Below, piece by piece: positions 25,233-34,630 of a DNA stretch of 64,000 nucleotides; the first letter of the stretch is position 1, and the number at the start of each line of letters is the position of its first letter. A program made the position numbers and the translations under genes. Source of the DNA: Bisporella sp. PMI_857 (taxonomy: Eukaryota; Ascomycota; Leotiomycetes; Helotiales; Helotiaceae); the NCBI GenBank assembly GCA_021307315.1, contig JAJSPD010000040.1, positions 363,051 to 427,050 on the forward strand, written 5' to 3'. A model generated the notes under the pieces. It did no database searches. It worked only from the letters and a program-made list of their open reading frames with translations, and was not told the DNA's origin.

Positions 25233-26347
25233 ATGCCGTCGAAGCAAGATGAAACTGCTCAATTAGTCTATCTAAAATGGGATGAAAAGTTTGACCGCAT
25301 TCATGGGAGTGAAAAGCCATACGAAATGCGCTTGAAAAGTCCACCAGCCAATATTCCAGAAACCAACATGGAGAGTACATTAGGCCCCGAAGAGATTATG
25401 CACAATATGCGCGAGCACGACCTCAAAAATTTCTCCCTGGATGATCACGGATTTGCACATCGAGACTATCCCTTGAATATTCCGAACTGGAATAAATACT
25501 CGATTGAGGGGGTATATCTTCCAGCTATTTGTGATCTTTTGCGTCAAGAATTTGGAGGGGATGCTGAAATAAAAGTATTTGATTGGAGAGTATGTTCTGC
25601 TGCCGCTTGGAATGGAACCCTACCTAACTATGGGCAGTTGAGAACTGCGGATGAATCCAAAGCTTTTGTCGGTAAAATTGTGAATTTAAAGGACTTCACA
25701 ACGCTCCTCCAGCCCATTAGCGTCGTACACGTTGGTAATTCATATTTAACCTCATACATGAGAGCTCAGTTAATATAGACAACAGATGAGAGTCCGAACG
25801 GCGCACGAAGCAGATTCCAAGAGTTCATGAAAGGCACTTTAGAAAAGTATCCAGAAGGACGATATAGAGTCGTAAAGTGAGTCACTCGAGTATGAAGTCA
25901 AAAATTGTAGATTTAACTTCTACTTCAGTGTATGGCGGCCATTAGAAAACCCAGTCGAAGATTCCCCACTGGCTGTATGTGACGGGAGCACCGTAGACGA
26001 CTCAATCCTTGTAGCCGTAGATCATGTCCGGAGAGACTATGTAGGAGAGTATTTCCGTCTGATACCTTCTGCGAAGCTAAAATGGTACTATCTGAGTAAG
26101 CAAACCAAGGATGAGGTGCTCCTTCTGAAGATGTATGACTCGTCTCCATCTGTTAAAGCCAAATGTAAGAACGGAAATAAAATCAATACCTGCTTAGCTT
26201 TCTGACCATTGCTCACCACTCGCAGGTTGTCCCCACGCCTCATTCCAGTCGAAAATGGTCCAGCCAGGAACCAAACCCCGTGAGAGCATCGAAGTACGCG
26301 TGCTGATTTTCTCTCCAACGGGAAATATCAATGCAGCTGGGATCTAG
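25233..26347 (+). CDS. CmcJ/AsaB-like oxidoreductase (NvfI/EfuI family)
   Basis: Four exons (25233-25730, 25779-25876, 25929-26164, 26226-26347) join to 317 aa. Diagnostic features are an N-terminal MRLKSP-type segment, FDWRVCSAAAW, the predicted metal-binding region VVHTTDESPNGAR created by splicing, then NVWRPL, AVCDGSTV, VDHVRRDYVGEYF, KWYYLSKQTKDEVLLLKMYD, CCPHASFQ and RESIEVRVLIFSP. These are the conserved blocks of the cephamycin CmcJ-related fungal family, often found in secondary-metabolite clusters as non-heme iron oxygenase-like enzymes. The usual H-x-D spacing appears here as H-T-T-D, so either the exact splice or the metal site differs. It has no cluster partners in the window. 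Without the first intron the frame meets a TAG at 25776. Confidence 0.82.
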
Positions 26348-27306
26348 CATATCGAGTTTGGGTGCCGACAACACGTGACCTGGACCAGATTACTGCTGCC
26401 TTCGCTGAGCTGTCAAGAAGAAGGGAATCCCACTTGTGATTCAATGGATATTTGACTGATAAGCCAAGTCTTTGTTGAAAAGACATAAAGTTAAGCGAAG
26501 TACCATTAAACGGCTTTGGGTTTCTTATTTGTGGTTGGGGATCATTAATTGTTTTTTTTTTAAGCTTTTGCTAAATACAAAATAATTATACTCACATTAG
26601 TGATTCTAAAATCCTGCTTGATTTATCCCGTTGTAGCCGCCGCCTTCCGATTTGAAATACGAACTATCTTGTCAGGTAAAGTAAAATAGTTATCAACTTA
26701 CACTCTATGCCAATAATGTCGATAGTCTTCAATGAGTACTTCAGATTTCATGAGGATAAACTCAGCATAAACTCACTTTAAGGTTTGAGCTTGAGATGAC
26801 CTTGTCACTAGACCTGATTTCCACGGAGTATCCTATGTACCAAAAAGAAAGAGATATAGGCTGTTATGCAAAGTGAAGATTTAGTGCAGACTACGGACAG
26901 CTCGGCCCACCTAAAGTTGCTCTACAAACTCCAACGCCTTTGCCTATGACGTTTTGGAGACAAAAGAAGTCAGATTCTATAATCAAGGCAATTTTCCAAT
27001 TATAGTTTTCAGATATAAGTTTAAAATCAGAAAATATTATATTTTCGGATATAAATAAACAATGAACTATAAATTTAAATATAGCGTAAAACAGTGCAAA
27101 TACGGCCAAAAATATATACGAAATATAATTTAGCATAATTTTAGCGCATAATTTATTTTGGGTTATAAATAAAACAGTAAAGCTAAATTACTTGGAATTG
27201 TAATAAAGTACGTATTATCGACCGCATTCTTCAGTTCACAAATAGCTTTTGCAAAAATAAACTCTGGGAGAAACGTTGCAATACACACTCATTTTGCTTT
27301 ACAAAG
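26348..27306. other. AT-rich intergenic, possibly decayed repeat
   Basis: From about 26880 to 27240 the sequence becomes strongly AT-rich with many TA steps and no coding signal. This resembles RIP-decayed DNA, but no parent element can be named. Confidence 0.45.
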
Positions 27307-27687
27307 CTATTTAGTCCAAGCCTTTTCGCTATTGGCCGGGACGTTCAGATGCAAAACGGACCAAGCACAAATTATCGCTCCAATACAGCTCCACGCCAAC
27401 TCCCAACTACCCTTCCGATGTAAGCCAGGTTGCCATCCAACATCCCCAGAAGGTTGCGCTGACGTGGTCGAATTTTGAGCATAATAAGTGGCTAGAAAAC
27501 CAATGACTAGAAAGGTCTGTGAAGAGAAGATGTAAATCACATTTGAGAGCACTGAAAGGAAGCAGTAGTGATATGCCTCGAGCTGAGATATCATATCGTT
27601 GGGTTTTGGGGAAAGAAAATATTTTTTAGCTGAAATCTGCCCTTGGATAAGGCTAGCCGAGAATGAGCATCTGCAGTGTTTCTGCAC
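27307..27687 (-). pseudogene. N-terminal fragment of a fungal membrane protein
   Basis: This 126-codon frame contains two hydrophobic stretches and ends GSWELAWSCIGAIICAWSVLHLNVP. It matches the conserved N-terminal 'GxxxLxWSCxxTxxxCTWxxLHLNVP' region of a widespread ascomycete integral membrane family that normally continues for several hundred residues. Here it stops at a TAG right after that block and nothing of the family follows in the AT-rich DNA downstream. It is best read as a truncated relic. The family's function is unknown to me. Confidence 0.6.
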
Positions 27688-28082
27688 TACATGGCTTTCT
27701 ATTATTCTTGGCGGTGAGGCTGTTGCCCCAGTGGAGTAACAATAGCTGGCTGTGACTTCTTATTGGATGTGGTGATATTCACAGCAATTTAGCACCACAA
27801 TAGTTTAGCTTCTACATATAGTGTGTGAATATTCTAAGTTGCCCTTGCATCTTCCGAAAGATATTCTTCAACGATGCCTGCAGATCGATGTTACTATGGC
27901 TTCACCAGTGTTGGCGAAATTAGCATGCCTAAATATTAACCCAGCTCATAGGTAAGGATCAAGAACATCAACTATGAAATCTTGAGATCCGGTGGCTTGA
28001 TACCACTTTCGCGACACCAACGAGCCTAGCGACGATCTTGCGATATCAGTAGGCTTAGTATATTGTCCAGCTGCGAGATTGA
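27688..28082. other. Intergenic, nothing supported
   Basis: This is the spacer between the membrane-protein relic and the LPMO gene tail. No coding or structural signal was found. Confidence 0.5.
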
Positions 28083-28193
28083 CTACTTCTTAACAGTTGC
28101 TGTGCGCGTTGAACCTTCTAAGGATATAATACAGGTCACGGTTGCACTACTCGTGATGGTTGTGGTAGCAACTGGCTCTTCAGCGGTCTGTGG

Positions 28194-29042
28194 CTAGGGA
28201 GTGTGTTCAGGTACGGTGCTGCTCATCGATAGGACTTGTTCTTGTATGGTATCCGATTTAGGCGTGGGTTGATTAGTGGGTAAACCATTAGCTTTTGCGC
28301 GAGAATTCCCATCACAGGCCTGCTTGAACAAGCTCATAGTGCCCTCTGGGCGATCTAAAAACGCACCCGGATCTGGATACGCAATAGCCATCTGCAAATT
28401 CTGCGCGGCCACCGTCGTACAACCTCCAGTTAGGTTTCCCATGTTTGCCATGAAAAGTTCGGGGAAATTGACATGTCTATGTGTCGCACCCCTACGATAG
28501 GTATTTGCCTGACCTTTGCACTTCCTTGACTCCGTAACCTGTATCGGTGCACAGTTCTGGTAGAATTCTGGCAGGCCACCGATGCGAGACTGCCATGTCC
28601 AAGATAGGACATAATACCCCGGTTTTATCCCCTCATCCGGGATCTTATATTTATACAGATCGCCGTTTCGTCTTCCGTCAAGATTTCCCTTCTGATTCCG
28701 TGCTGGACAGCCACCTTCAATACTATGAATCACCATCCAAATTGATTCTTTCGTAGGTTGTAGGTCTTTCGTGAGAGCGATTTGACAGGACCCTCCGCCA
28801 TGTACTGCCTGTCCGGAGAAGGCGAGGGCTTGTTTGGAGCCTATAGGCATTACAGTTGGTGGACCAGCTGCGACGAGCTTCCCTCCCGGCGGGACTTTGC
28901 ATGGAAAATCAGATCCATCCGCCAGGATCGGGTTGTAGTGACCGTCTGCTGCGAACAGGAAAGGTATTGGTGTTTCGAGGACGACGTGTGCGCGGGCTTG
29001 AGAAATTGCCAGGGCGATCAAGAGTACACAAGCCCGACCCAT
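28194..29042 (-). CDS. AA11-like lytic polysaccharide monooxygenase, secreted
   Basis: I chose the internal ATG at 29042 because it gives a clean signal peptide (MGRACVLLIALAISQARA) cleaved just before a histidine. That His would be the copper-binding His1 of an LPMO. The mature part shows GSDFPCK, AVHGGGSCQ (second His candidate), VIHSIEGGCPA, LSWTWQSRIG and NCAPI, all typical of the AA11-type/chitin-active LPMO family, with Cys pairs for disulphides. A Thr/Ser-rich tail follows. The longer ORF from 29090 adds 16 residues that would spoil the signal peptide. The stop at 28194-28196 (TAG) is followed by 36 more in-frame codons of similar Thr/Val-rich tail to 28083, so the C-terminus may have been shortened by a nonsense change. 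Expected role: oxidative cleavage of chitin-like polysaccharides outside the cell. Confidence 0.8.
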   Translation of the reverse strand: MGRACVLLIALAISQARAHVVLETPIPFLFAADGHYNPILADGSDFPCKVPPGGKLVAAGPPTVMPIGSKQALAFSGQAVHGGGSCQIALTKDLQPTKESIWMVIHSIEGGCPARNQKGNLDGRRNGDLYKYKIPDEGIKPGYYVLSWTWQSRIGGLPEFYQNCAPIQVTESRKCKGQANTYRRGATHRHVNFPELFMANMGNLTGGCTTVAAQNLQMAIAYPDPGAFLDRPEGTMSLFKQACDGNSRAKANGLPTNQPTPKSDTIQEQVLSMSSTVPEHTP

Positions 29043-29090
29043 GGTGTTGGAAGTAGTGCCAAAGCGGTAGAGCTTGAATATCGTAGGCAT

Positions 29091-29945
29091 GGTTTGTGGT
29101 TTAATTCTTGTGAGATTTTTTGATGGGTGCGAGGTTGAGATCTTGTCAGTGTGGAAGAATAAAGCGTTCCAATGCTGTAGACCAGTGAGCCAGAAGGATA
29201 TTATAGAGGTGTCTGGGCATGCTGAATCGATTGGTCTATGTTACTGTTGAAGGATTTACAACACAGATTGACAATATCTGTCAATTTACCGCGTTCTGAA
29301 TAAGTGAATATATCTCTCCTTACTATTGGCTACATATTCTTCTATTGTTAACCCATAGTTGATTTCACCATAACGCTTCATAACATTCTTTGTATGGAAG
29401 ATATAGGAGAAATATGAGTAATCTCAAAGTTGAAAGTCAAGGTAACTACCTGACTAACTCGTACAATTATAGTTACCCTACTATATACTCTAAATTATCT
29501 TTGTATTTATATAATATTGTTAACTGCGGATTATTTTCCGGCTTATTTGGTATTTTGTGATTCACCTTTCGTTTTCGCATCGCAACCCCTTTTTAAGCGA
29601 ACTCAACCAGATCCATTAATATGTTAACCAGGTCGAAAAACCACCGAGATGGACATAAACTGTTTTACTTGTGCCTTGGATTTCTCGACAAGTACTTGCT
29701 GAAAATTTATAATTCGTAGGTAAAGCAACTCTCAGCAAGACCAGCAGTCTGATTGCGGTCTGTAGCGTTGCCAGCACATTTTATGTTATGACTTATCATT
29801 ATGTAGTCGACCGGAAAGAAGTCTAAATATTTTCTCAAGTGATTATCTAGTTAATATAGGAATTTATTTTAAGGTATTGAAGATTTGTGGTATTCACTAG
29901 GCCTCAGGTAGATAGACGACCTGGGGCAGCTACGGACAATGACAG
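29091..29945. other. Promoter region of LPMO gene plus dispersed repeat
   Basis: This holds the upstream side of the LPMO gene and copy B of the dispersed repeat. No gene was found. Confidence 0.5.
29430..29810 (+). repeat. Dispersed repeat, copy B
   Basis: This is the same-orientation counterpart of 13970-14340. Shared blocks include AATTATCTTTGTA, TTATATAAT, TTTTAAGCGAACTCAACCAG, GAGATGGACATAAA and TTGCCAG. It is non-coding. Divergence is substantial, so the copies are old or RIP-mutated. Confidence 0.7.
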
Positions 29946-29948
29946 GTG

Positions 29949-29964
29949 GGGGGGGGGGGGGGGT
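29949..29964. repeat. Homopolymer G tract
   Basis: An uninterrupted run of about 16 G lies just 5' of the 30048 gene. It falls inside the longest ORF, but upstream of the more plausible start. Confidence 0.85.
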
Positions 29965-30047
29965 TAGATGCCTTAAATGTGAGTCCAACAACGAAATCGA
30001 AAGTTAATAATGAACAACATGATTCAAACCGTATTACCGCACTTACG

Positions 30048-30731
30048 ATGAAATTAATTGGCCGATTACGTAGGGGCTTTTGGTCAAGAATCAGGAAGGA
30101 GCCTCCAAATACGAAACAAACACCTTCAAATACAGACACAGGCTCAAAGGCAACGCGACCTCCTCCCAAAACGTTGTTTCCAGTCTGGCCGCCTCTCTCT
30201 CCTCGTCAAATGCTTGAACAGGCCGATAATTATCAAGGACTTATTAATCAGCGACGACAACGGTGGCCTGAAGGTGAAGACGATAATTCGCTGTACGCGT
30301 TATACAGACTTTACGAAGAGCTTATGCTGAACAATCGATTTAATCTGCGCAATGAGATAGAATATTTTTGGAATCGACATCAATGGGCAGTGAAGGATAT
30401 TCCAGACCCGAAGGATGACGACGCAGAACGATATGCCTTCCTGGCAGGTATTCCTCACCTGCTAGTCGAAGCGTTTAACAGGAATATTGGGAGGGGCCTG
30501 CCACGGGACGCCCCGTCTGTGATCGCAGACGAGGAATGGGACGAGCTTAATAGCAGAGAGGAGATATTTGAAGAGCTTCCTTTGTGGGTATCAGAAGTTT
30601 CTGCACTGCCTGAAATGCTCATTATCCCTAGACACAACGAGGTACTTAAGACGTTTGACGACGAGCGAGCTTCCCCAGGGTTCAAGGAAAAGAATATTTT
30701 ACTTCCGCATCCTCATATTCATTTTATTTGA
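30048..30731 (+). CDS. Hypothetical protein
   Basis: I chose the ATG at 30048 (MKLIGRLRRGFW) because the longer frame from 29946 would translate the G tract. The 227-residue protein is basic at the start, then has a Thr/Pro-rich linker, then a mixed charged region (ALYRLYEELMLNNRF, EIEYFWNRHQW, AFLAGIPHLLVEAFNR) and ends ILLPHPHIHFI. There is no signal peptide, membrane segment or known motif. It is convergent with the gene at 30905 with a 170-bp gap. It looks like a lineage-specific fungal gene. The function is unknown. Confidence 0.6.
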   Translation: MKLIGRLRRGFWSRIRKEPPNTKQTPSNTDTGSKATRPPPKTLFPVWPPLSPRQMLEQADNYQGLINQRRQRWPEGEDDNSLYALYRLYEELMLNNRFNLRNEIEYFWNRHQWAVKDIPDPKDDDAERYAFLAGIPHLLVEAFNRNIGRGLPRDAPSVIADEEWDELNSREEIFEELPLWVSEVSALPEMLIIPRHNEVLKTFDDERASPGFKEKNILLPHPHIHFI

Positions 30732-30904
30732 CACAAAGTTCTGACGGTATAAATACATTAATGCGACACAAAGAAGATGCCCCTAGGCGTCGTGGCTTCG
30801 TCTGAAAGAAAGAAAAGATAGTAGAAAGAACAAGTTGGATAGGTTACCTTTCTCGGCATTCCGGATTGCAAACGAATTGGAGCTGAAGATGCGGAACAAA
30901 CTCT

Positions 30905-31720
30905 TCATATGATCACTCCATCAGTGCCAAATAGTTGCCGGTATTGGGCGTTAATTTGACGAACGATGTCGACAGGAGCATCTATTCCATACACTCTGGC
31001 CCATTGTTGGATGATATGCACTGGGACAGGCTGATTGCTATGTGTCTGAATGTAAGCACGAAGATAATGTGCTACATCTTTTTCGTCATATGCATCGGGT
31101 CCAGATCTTCGATTGAGGAATATTCGATCTATCTTTGCCGCAATTGAATAGCTCCAAGGTGCCGCCAATACTGTGAGCCCCGGTTGTTGGAACACAACGG
31201 TATTTTGTTGCAGTGCCCTCTGTACAAGCGTCGGCCTTAACTCTCTGGGAATCAAGTTCGTGACCCGATTGTTAAGCCAGTCTGATCCTATTTGTCCTGG
31301 GCATTGTGCTGCAACATGCTGGGCTGCGGCCTCGAGAAGTCGCGCATCCTCTTTTGTGACAGGATGAGCAAAGAAGTTCACATTTTCAGAGGTTACGCGA
31401 CTCTGCAGTAACATTACATTTAGCGCTCCACCAAGCGTTATGATTGTGAAATTGCCGCCTTTTTGTCGTATGTATTCGGCAGCAGAAGTCAGTGCGCTAA
31501 GCATCATATCTCGGTTGAGCTGGTGCTGTGGCTGTCGAATCTCTCGGCCATGTTTGTCGCATTGTGGGATTGAGGCACGTTCTGTAGAGTGCGGACGGTC
31601 TCGTGGATTGATGGCTACTGCGGTTCCATGTGGTGTCCAGTTGACTCTGTTCAACTCGGTCCCAGGTTGTGAGGTTGATTGGCAAGACGTACGCGATGGA
31701 CGAGAAGAACCGCAACCCAT
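30905..31720 (-). CDS. Conserved hypothetical, nucleotidyltransferase-fold-like, N-myristoylation motif
   Basis: A single exon of 271 aa starts MGCGSSRPS, a strong N-myristoylation/palmitoylation motif that would place it on membranes. The body has TIITLGGALNVMLLQSR, SENVNFFAHPVTKEDARLL, DWLNNRVTNLIP, QQNTVVFQQPGLTVLAAPWSYSIAAKIDRI and a C-terminal DEKDVAHYLRAY. This order (GG...N, then an 'xDVDFF'-like strand, then APW...KxDR) is shared with a family of fungal uncharacterised proteins that look like minimal nucleotidyltransferases. Here the acidic pair of the DxD-like strand reads NVN, so metal-dependent activity is doubtful. The fold assignment is inference from motif order only. Confidence 0.65.
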   Translation of the reverse strand: MGCGSSRPSRTSCQSTSQPGTELNRVNWTPHGTAVAINPRDRPHSTERASIPQCDKHGREIRQPQHQLNRDMMLSALTSAAEYIRQKGGNFTIITLGGALNVMLLQSRVTSENVNFFAHPVTKEDARLLEAAAQHVAAQCPGQIGSDWLNNRVTNLIPRELRPTLVQRALQQNTVVFQQPGLTVLAAPWSYSIAAKIDRIFLNRRSGPDAYDEKDVAHYLRAYIQTHSNQPVPVHIIQQWARVYGIDAPVDIVRQINAQYRQLFGTDGVII

Positions 31721-32342
31721 TCTGCATATAATTTTACTTTCTCTTCAAACAGTTCATTAATCAATTATCAGATAACGAAGTAAAATTGCGCGGACCGCAG
31801 AATCATTGAGCTACCTATATGTTTTTACTTTTATACATTTCATTTACCATTTCTCGAAACACCAACATCTCCTTTGATGTAGTTACGGGAATTTGGCCGG
31901 CGCTTACGTTGCTGTTTCGGTCGCTACGCGCGCACACATGGCCTATCCATCAAGGGTAGCTGTCGTACCAAAAGCCTTGGGCAACAAGGTTGCCAAGACA
32001 CGAATCTGACACATCGATTTGCGAGCCGAGATTCTGTCTTTTGCCGTTTACACAAGAATTGTAATTGAGTGTCTAAATGGAATATATCCGTCTCAATAAC
32101 GGCAACCCAGTTACTTTTTGCCCTTCTTGCACATCGAGAGTCTTTATGTGTCTGCTACTCCTTGTCATGGAGTATTTTAAGGAGGAATTTGTGTTCCCAT
32201 ACTTTTACAAAACCATACATCTTTTACCCTTGCAAAGGTTCCAAGGCATCAAGTCTGAACTGTGCCCACTATCGACGAAATTAGGAGATCCAGCAGAGTG
32301 GAGATGTCACACACAATAATTACACCAAGCAGCTCGGCTCAG
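31721..32342. other. Intergenic, nothing supported
   Basis: This region lies upstream of the myristoylated-protein gene and downstream of the hydrolase gene. Two overlapping ORFs of 70-80 codons at 32069-32319 have no features of a gene. Confidence 0.5.
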
Positions 32343-33524
32343 CTAGAGCTGCTCTACAAACTCTAGAACCTTTCCAGCAGCAACCTCCCACTGTAAATCA
32401 TTTTGAACGTGATGTCCCGAACCCTCAATAACTTCGAATTGCACCTGAGTGCCCGTTTCATGACCTCTTATATCTTTCTCTTTCCCCTCCGCCGCACTGA
32501 ATATCCTACCCAACGTTATTCGGTATAACGCTGCCATTTTCTCCATTAACCTGACACCCATGAGGTTATCCTTTTCTCCAGCGATGACCAAGAGCCTTCT
32601 TTGCTTGCTTTCATTGCCCCATCCAACAATGTTTTTGAGAACGTTACGAATATTGACAAATGGGAACATCATCTGTAACGGCCAGAGCATACTCTCATAC
32701 GCTGGTAGCATCTTCTCGAAGATCGAGACCTGTTCCCTCGGATACTCTGGCGAGAAGAAGGCCCCATGCACGAGTGTCGTGCTTGATAATGGAGACCGAG
32801 GGTGCCACAGATCTCTGATATAATACCTCGGAACGAACCAGGGGTCATGCTTGAACCAATTCCAGTAAACCCCATACCTACACAAGCAAATCGGCATCAG
32901 CATCAGCACCCAAACACCCCAACACCTTCCAAGGCAAGCAAGCAAAGCAAACAAGGAAAGAGCCACTTACCCCCCAAAACAAGGAAACCCAGCAACGATC
33001 ACCAAGCCGCCGACAGTGTACTTGCCCCTGTCCAGGAAATACTGCACCAGCCCACCGCCAGCCGAATGACCCACGAGCACCAGATCCCCATCCTCAAGCC
33101 TCCGGCCCCGCCAAACGAACTCGAACGCCTTAACCCACTCCACCGCGGAGCCCAGATCCCGCGCCATGGCCCCGATCCCCGTGCCCCAGACCATGCGCCA
33201 GTAGCTTGGCTTCCAGCTCCCGCCGTGGCCCCGCAGGCTCACCGCGTAGCACGGGTACCCCCGGTCCGCGAAGTACCGCAGGAAGGGGATCCAGACGGAC
33301 GCGCAGCCGAAGCCGCCGTGCTGGAAGATGATGGCCTTCTTCCGCTTCCCCGGCGCGGCTCCTTCTTCTTCTGCTGCTGCTGCTGCGGACGGCCGCGCCC
33401 AGATCAGCTCCAGGTTTCCGCTCGGCGTGGGGATGTATCGCCTCGTGAGGCCGTCGGGGGGAGGCGGGAGGGAGGGCTGGTTTTCTGGCGTGTAGGACCA
33501 GGAGAGCCTATGCCGGTCTGTCAT
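32343..33524 (-). CDS. Alpha/beta hydrolase
   Basis: Two exons (33524-32971 and 32877-32343) join in phase to 362 aa. The intron begins at the sixth G of a six-G run (GGGGGG then TAAG) and ends CTTGTGTAG. Motifs: oxyanion-hole QHGGFG at about 68-73, nucleophile elbow VGHSAGG with Ser at about 154, acid residue in IAGEKDN, and catalytic His in GSGHHVQN near the C-terminus, so the triad is complete. A poly-Ala/Glu insert (residues about 47-55) is encoded by a GCA/GCT repeat. There is no signal peptide, so the protein is likely cytosolic. Members of this type act on esters or lactones; the substrate is unknown. The first exon is strikingly GC-rich compared with its surroundings. Confidence 0.87.
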
Positions 33525-34630
33525 CTTGTGGGAAATGTACCGAGGGGATATGATTGATGTTTTCGGGTTTGCTTATTGAGAAGGGCAAGCATCAAGTGAA
33601 CGATGTTAGGAGTATTTGAGGTTCCAGCTCCGTGTCACCTGACGCGCAGGTGGCTGTTTGTGGCGCTCGCGGGATGATTCATACGAGAATTGCTCGGGAA
33701 GCTGAGGTATTTCATCTGAAACTTTAAGGTCGTATTAAATAGGATATTTGGGTTGGCATCGCTGGAGATATCGAGATTTGTTAGGCGCTGAAATGATGTG
33801 CTCCTATGTAAAAAGAAGCGGACGGACTGAGCACCTAAGAGGGATTGGAGGGAAAAGTGGCACGAACACTTGATATCTCACAGCGAATTGACCTATCCCA
33901 TGTCTTCGAATGTGAGGTACATAATTGTCATATCTATTATCTAAATTTACGGATCAGCGCTTGGTTTATCTCGCCTTGCATCATCCACAGTTATTCAATA
34001 ATGTAACTGTCACGTGCAGTTCCCAAGCCAGCCCGAATTGTTCCATTCCTTCTGCGTGCTACACTTGTCGTCCGTTTTAGTATCTCTACTCTGTTTGAGA
34101 TACAGACAAATTTGGCGCCTTACATTCGAGCAAGCCGTCAACAGTATTATCTCAGCTTCTCTAGTATGTTCATAGCCAAACAACGGCATATTCCCAGCCT
34201 CATCTGTCAGTTAGAAGATATGCCGCGTTATATAAGCTTAGCTGTACCTGTTTTGATACACTACTCCTCAAATTCCATCGTTTCAAGCTGATCTTTTTGT
34301 CGGGTGGCGACTGATGCCTTTCCCCGTGAGCCTTTAACTAGCCGTTGTATCCGTGCCGATATCCTACCGAGACGATGCCCAGATTGAGTCTGACTAGTGC
34401 TACCACCACCAGACATATACAATACAGCCTCCTGCCTTCATACCAAGATTACGCTGCGAGCGGCGCCTCTAATTTACAACAATGTTACTGCCATAGCTGA
34501 ACTATCCTGTGGCTATAACAGCTTAGATGCATGTTGCACAAGGTGTTGATCATCTCGAATATGACTCCGGGGTGATCAATCATCCCTTCAGTTTCCAGAT
34601 ATAAACATCCATTGGGAATTGTGAAAGTGG
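33525..34630. other. Intergenic
   Basis: This is 1.1 kb between the hydrolase start and the end of the next minus-strand gene. It is presumed promoter and 3' UTR. No coding signal was seen. Confidence 0.5.

Noticed and set aside
28782..29123. 113-codon plus-strand ORF
   Set aside because: It is the antisense shadow of the LPMO coding region.
32802..33557. 251-codon plus-strand ORF rich in Pro/Arg/Ala
   Set aside because: It is the antisense shadow of the GC-rich first exon and the intron of the alpha/beta hydrolase. The hydrolase frame has catalytic motifs and correct splicing.
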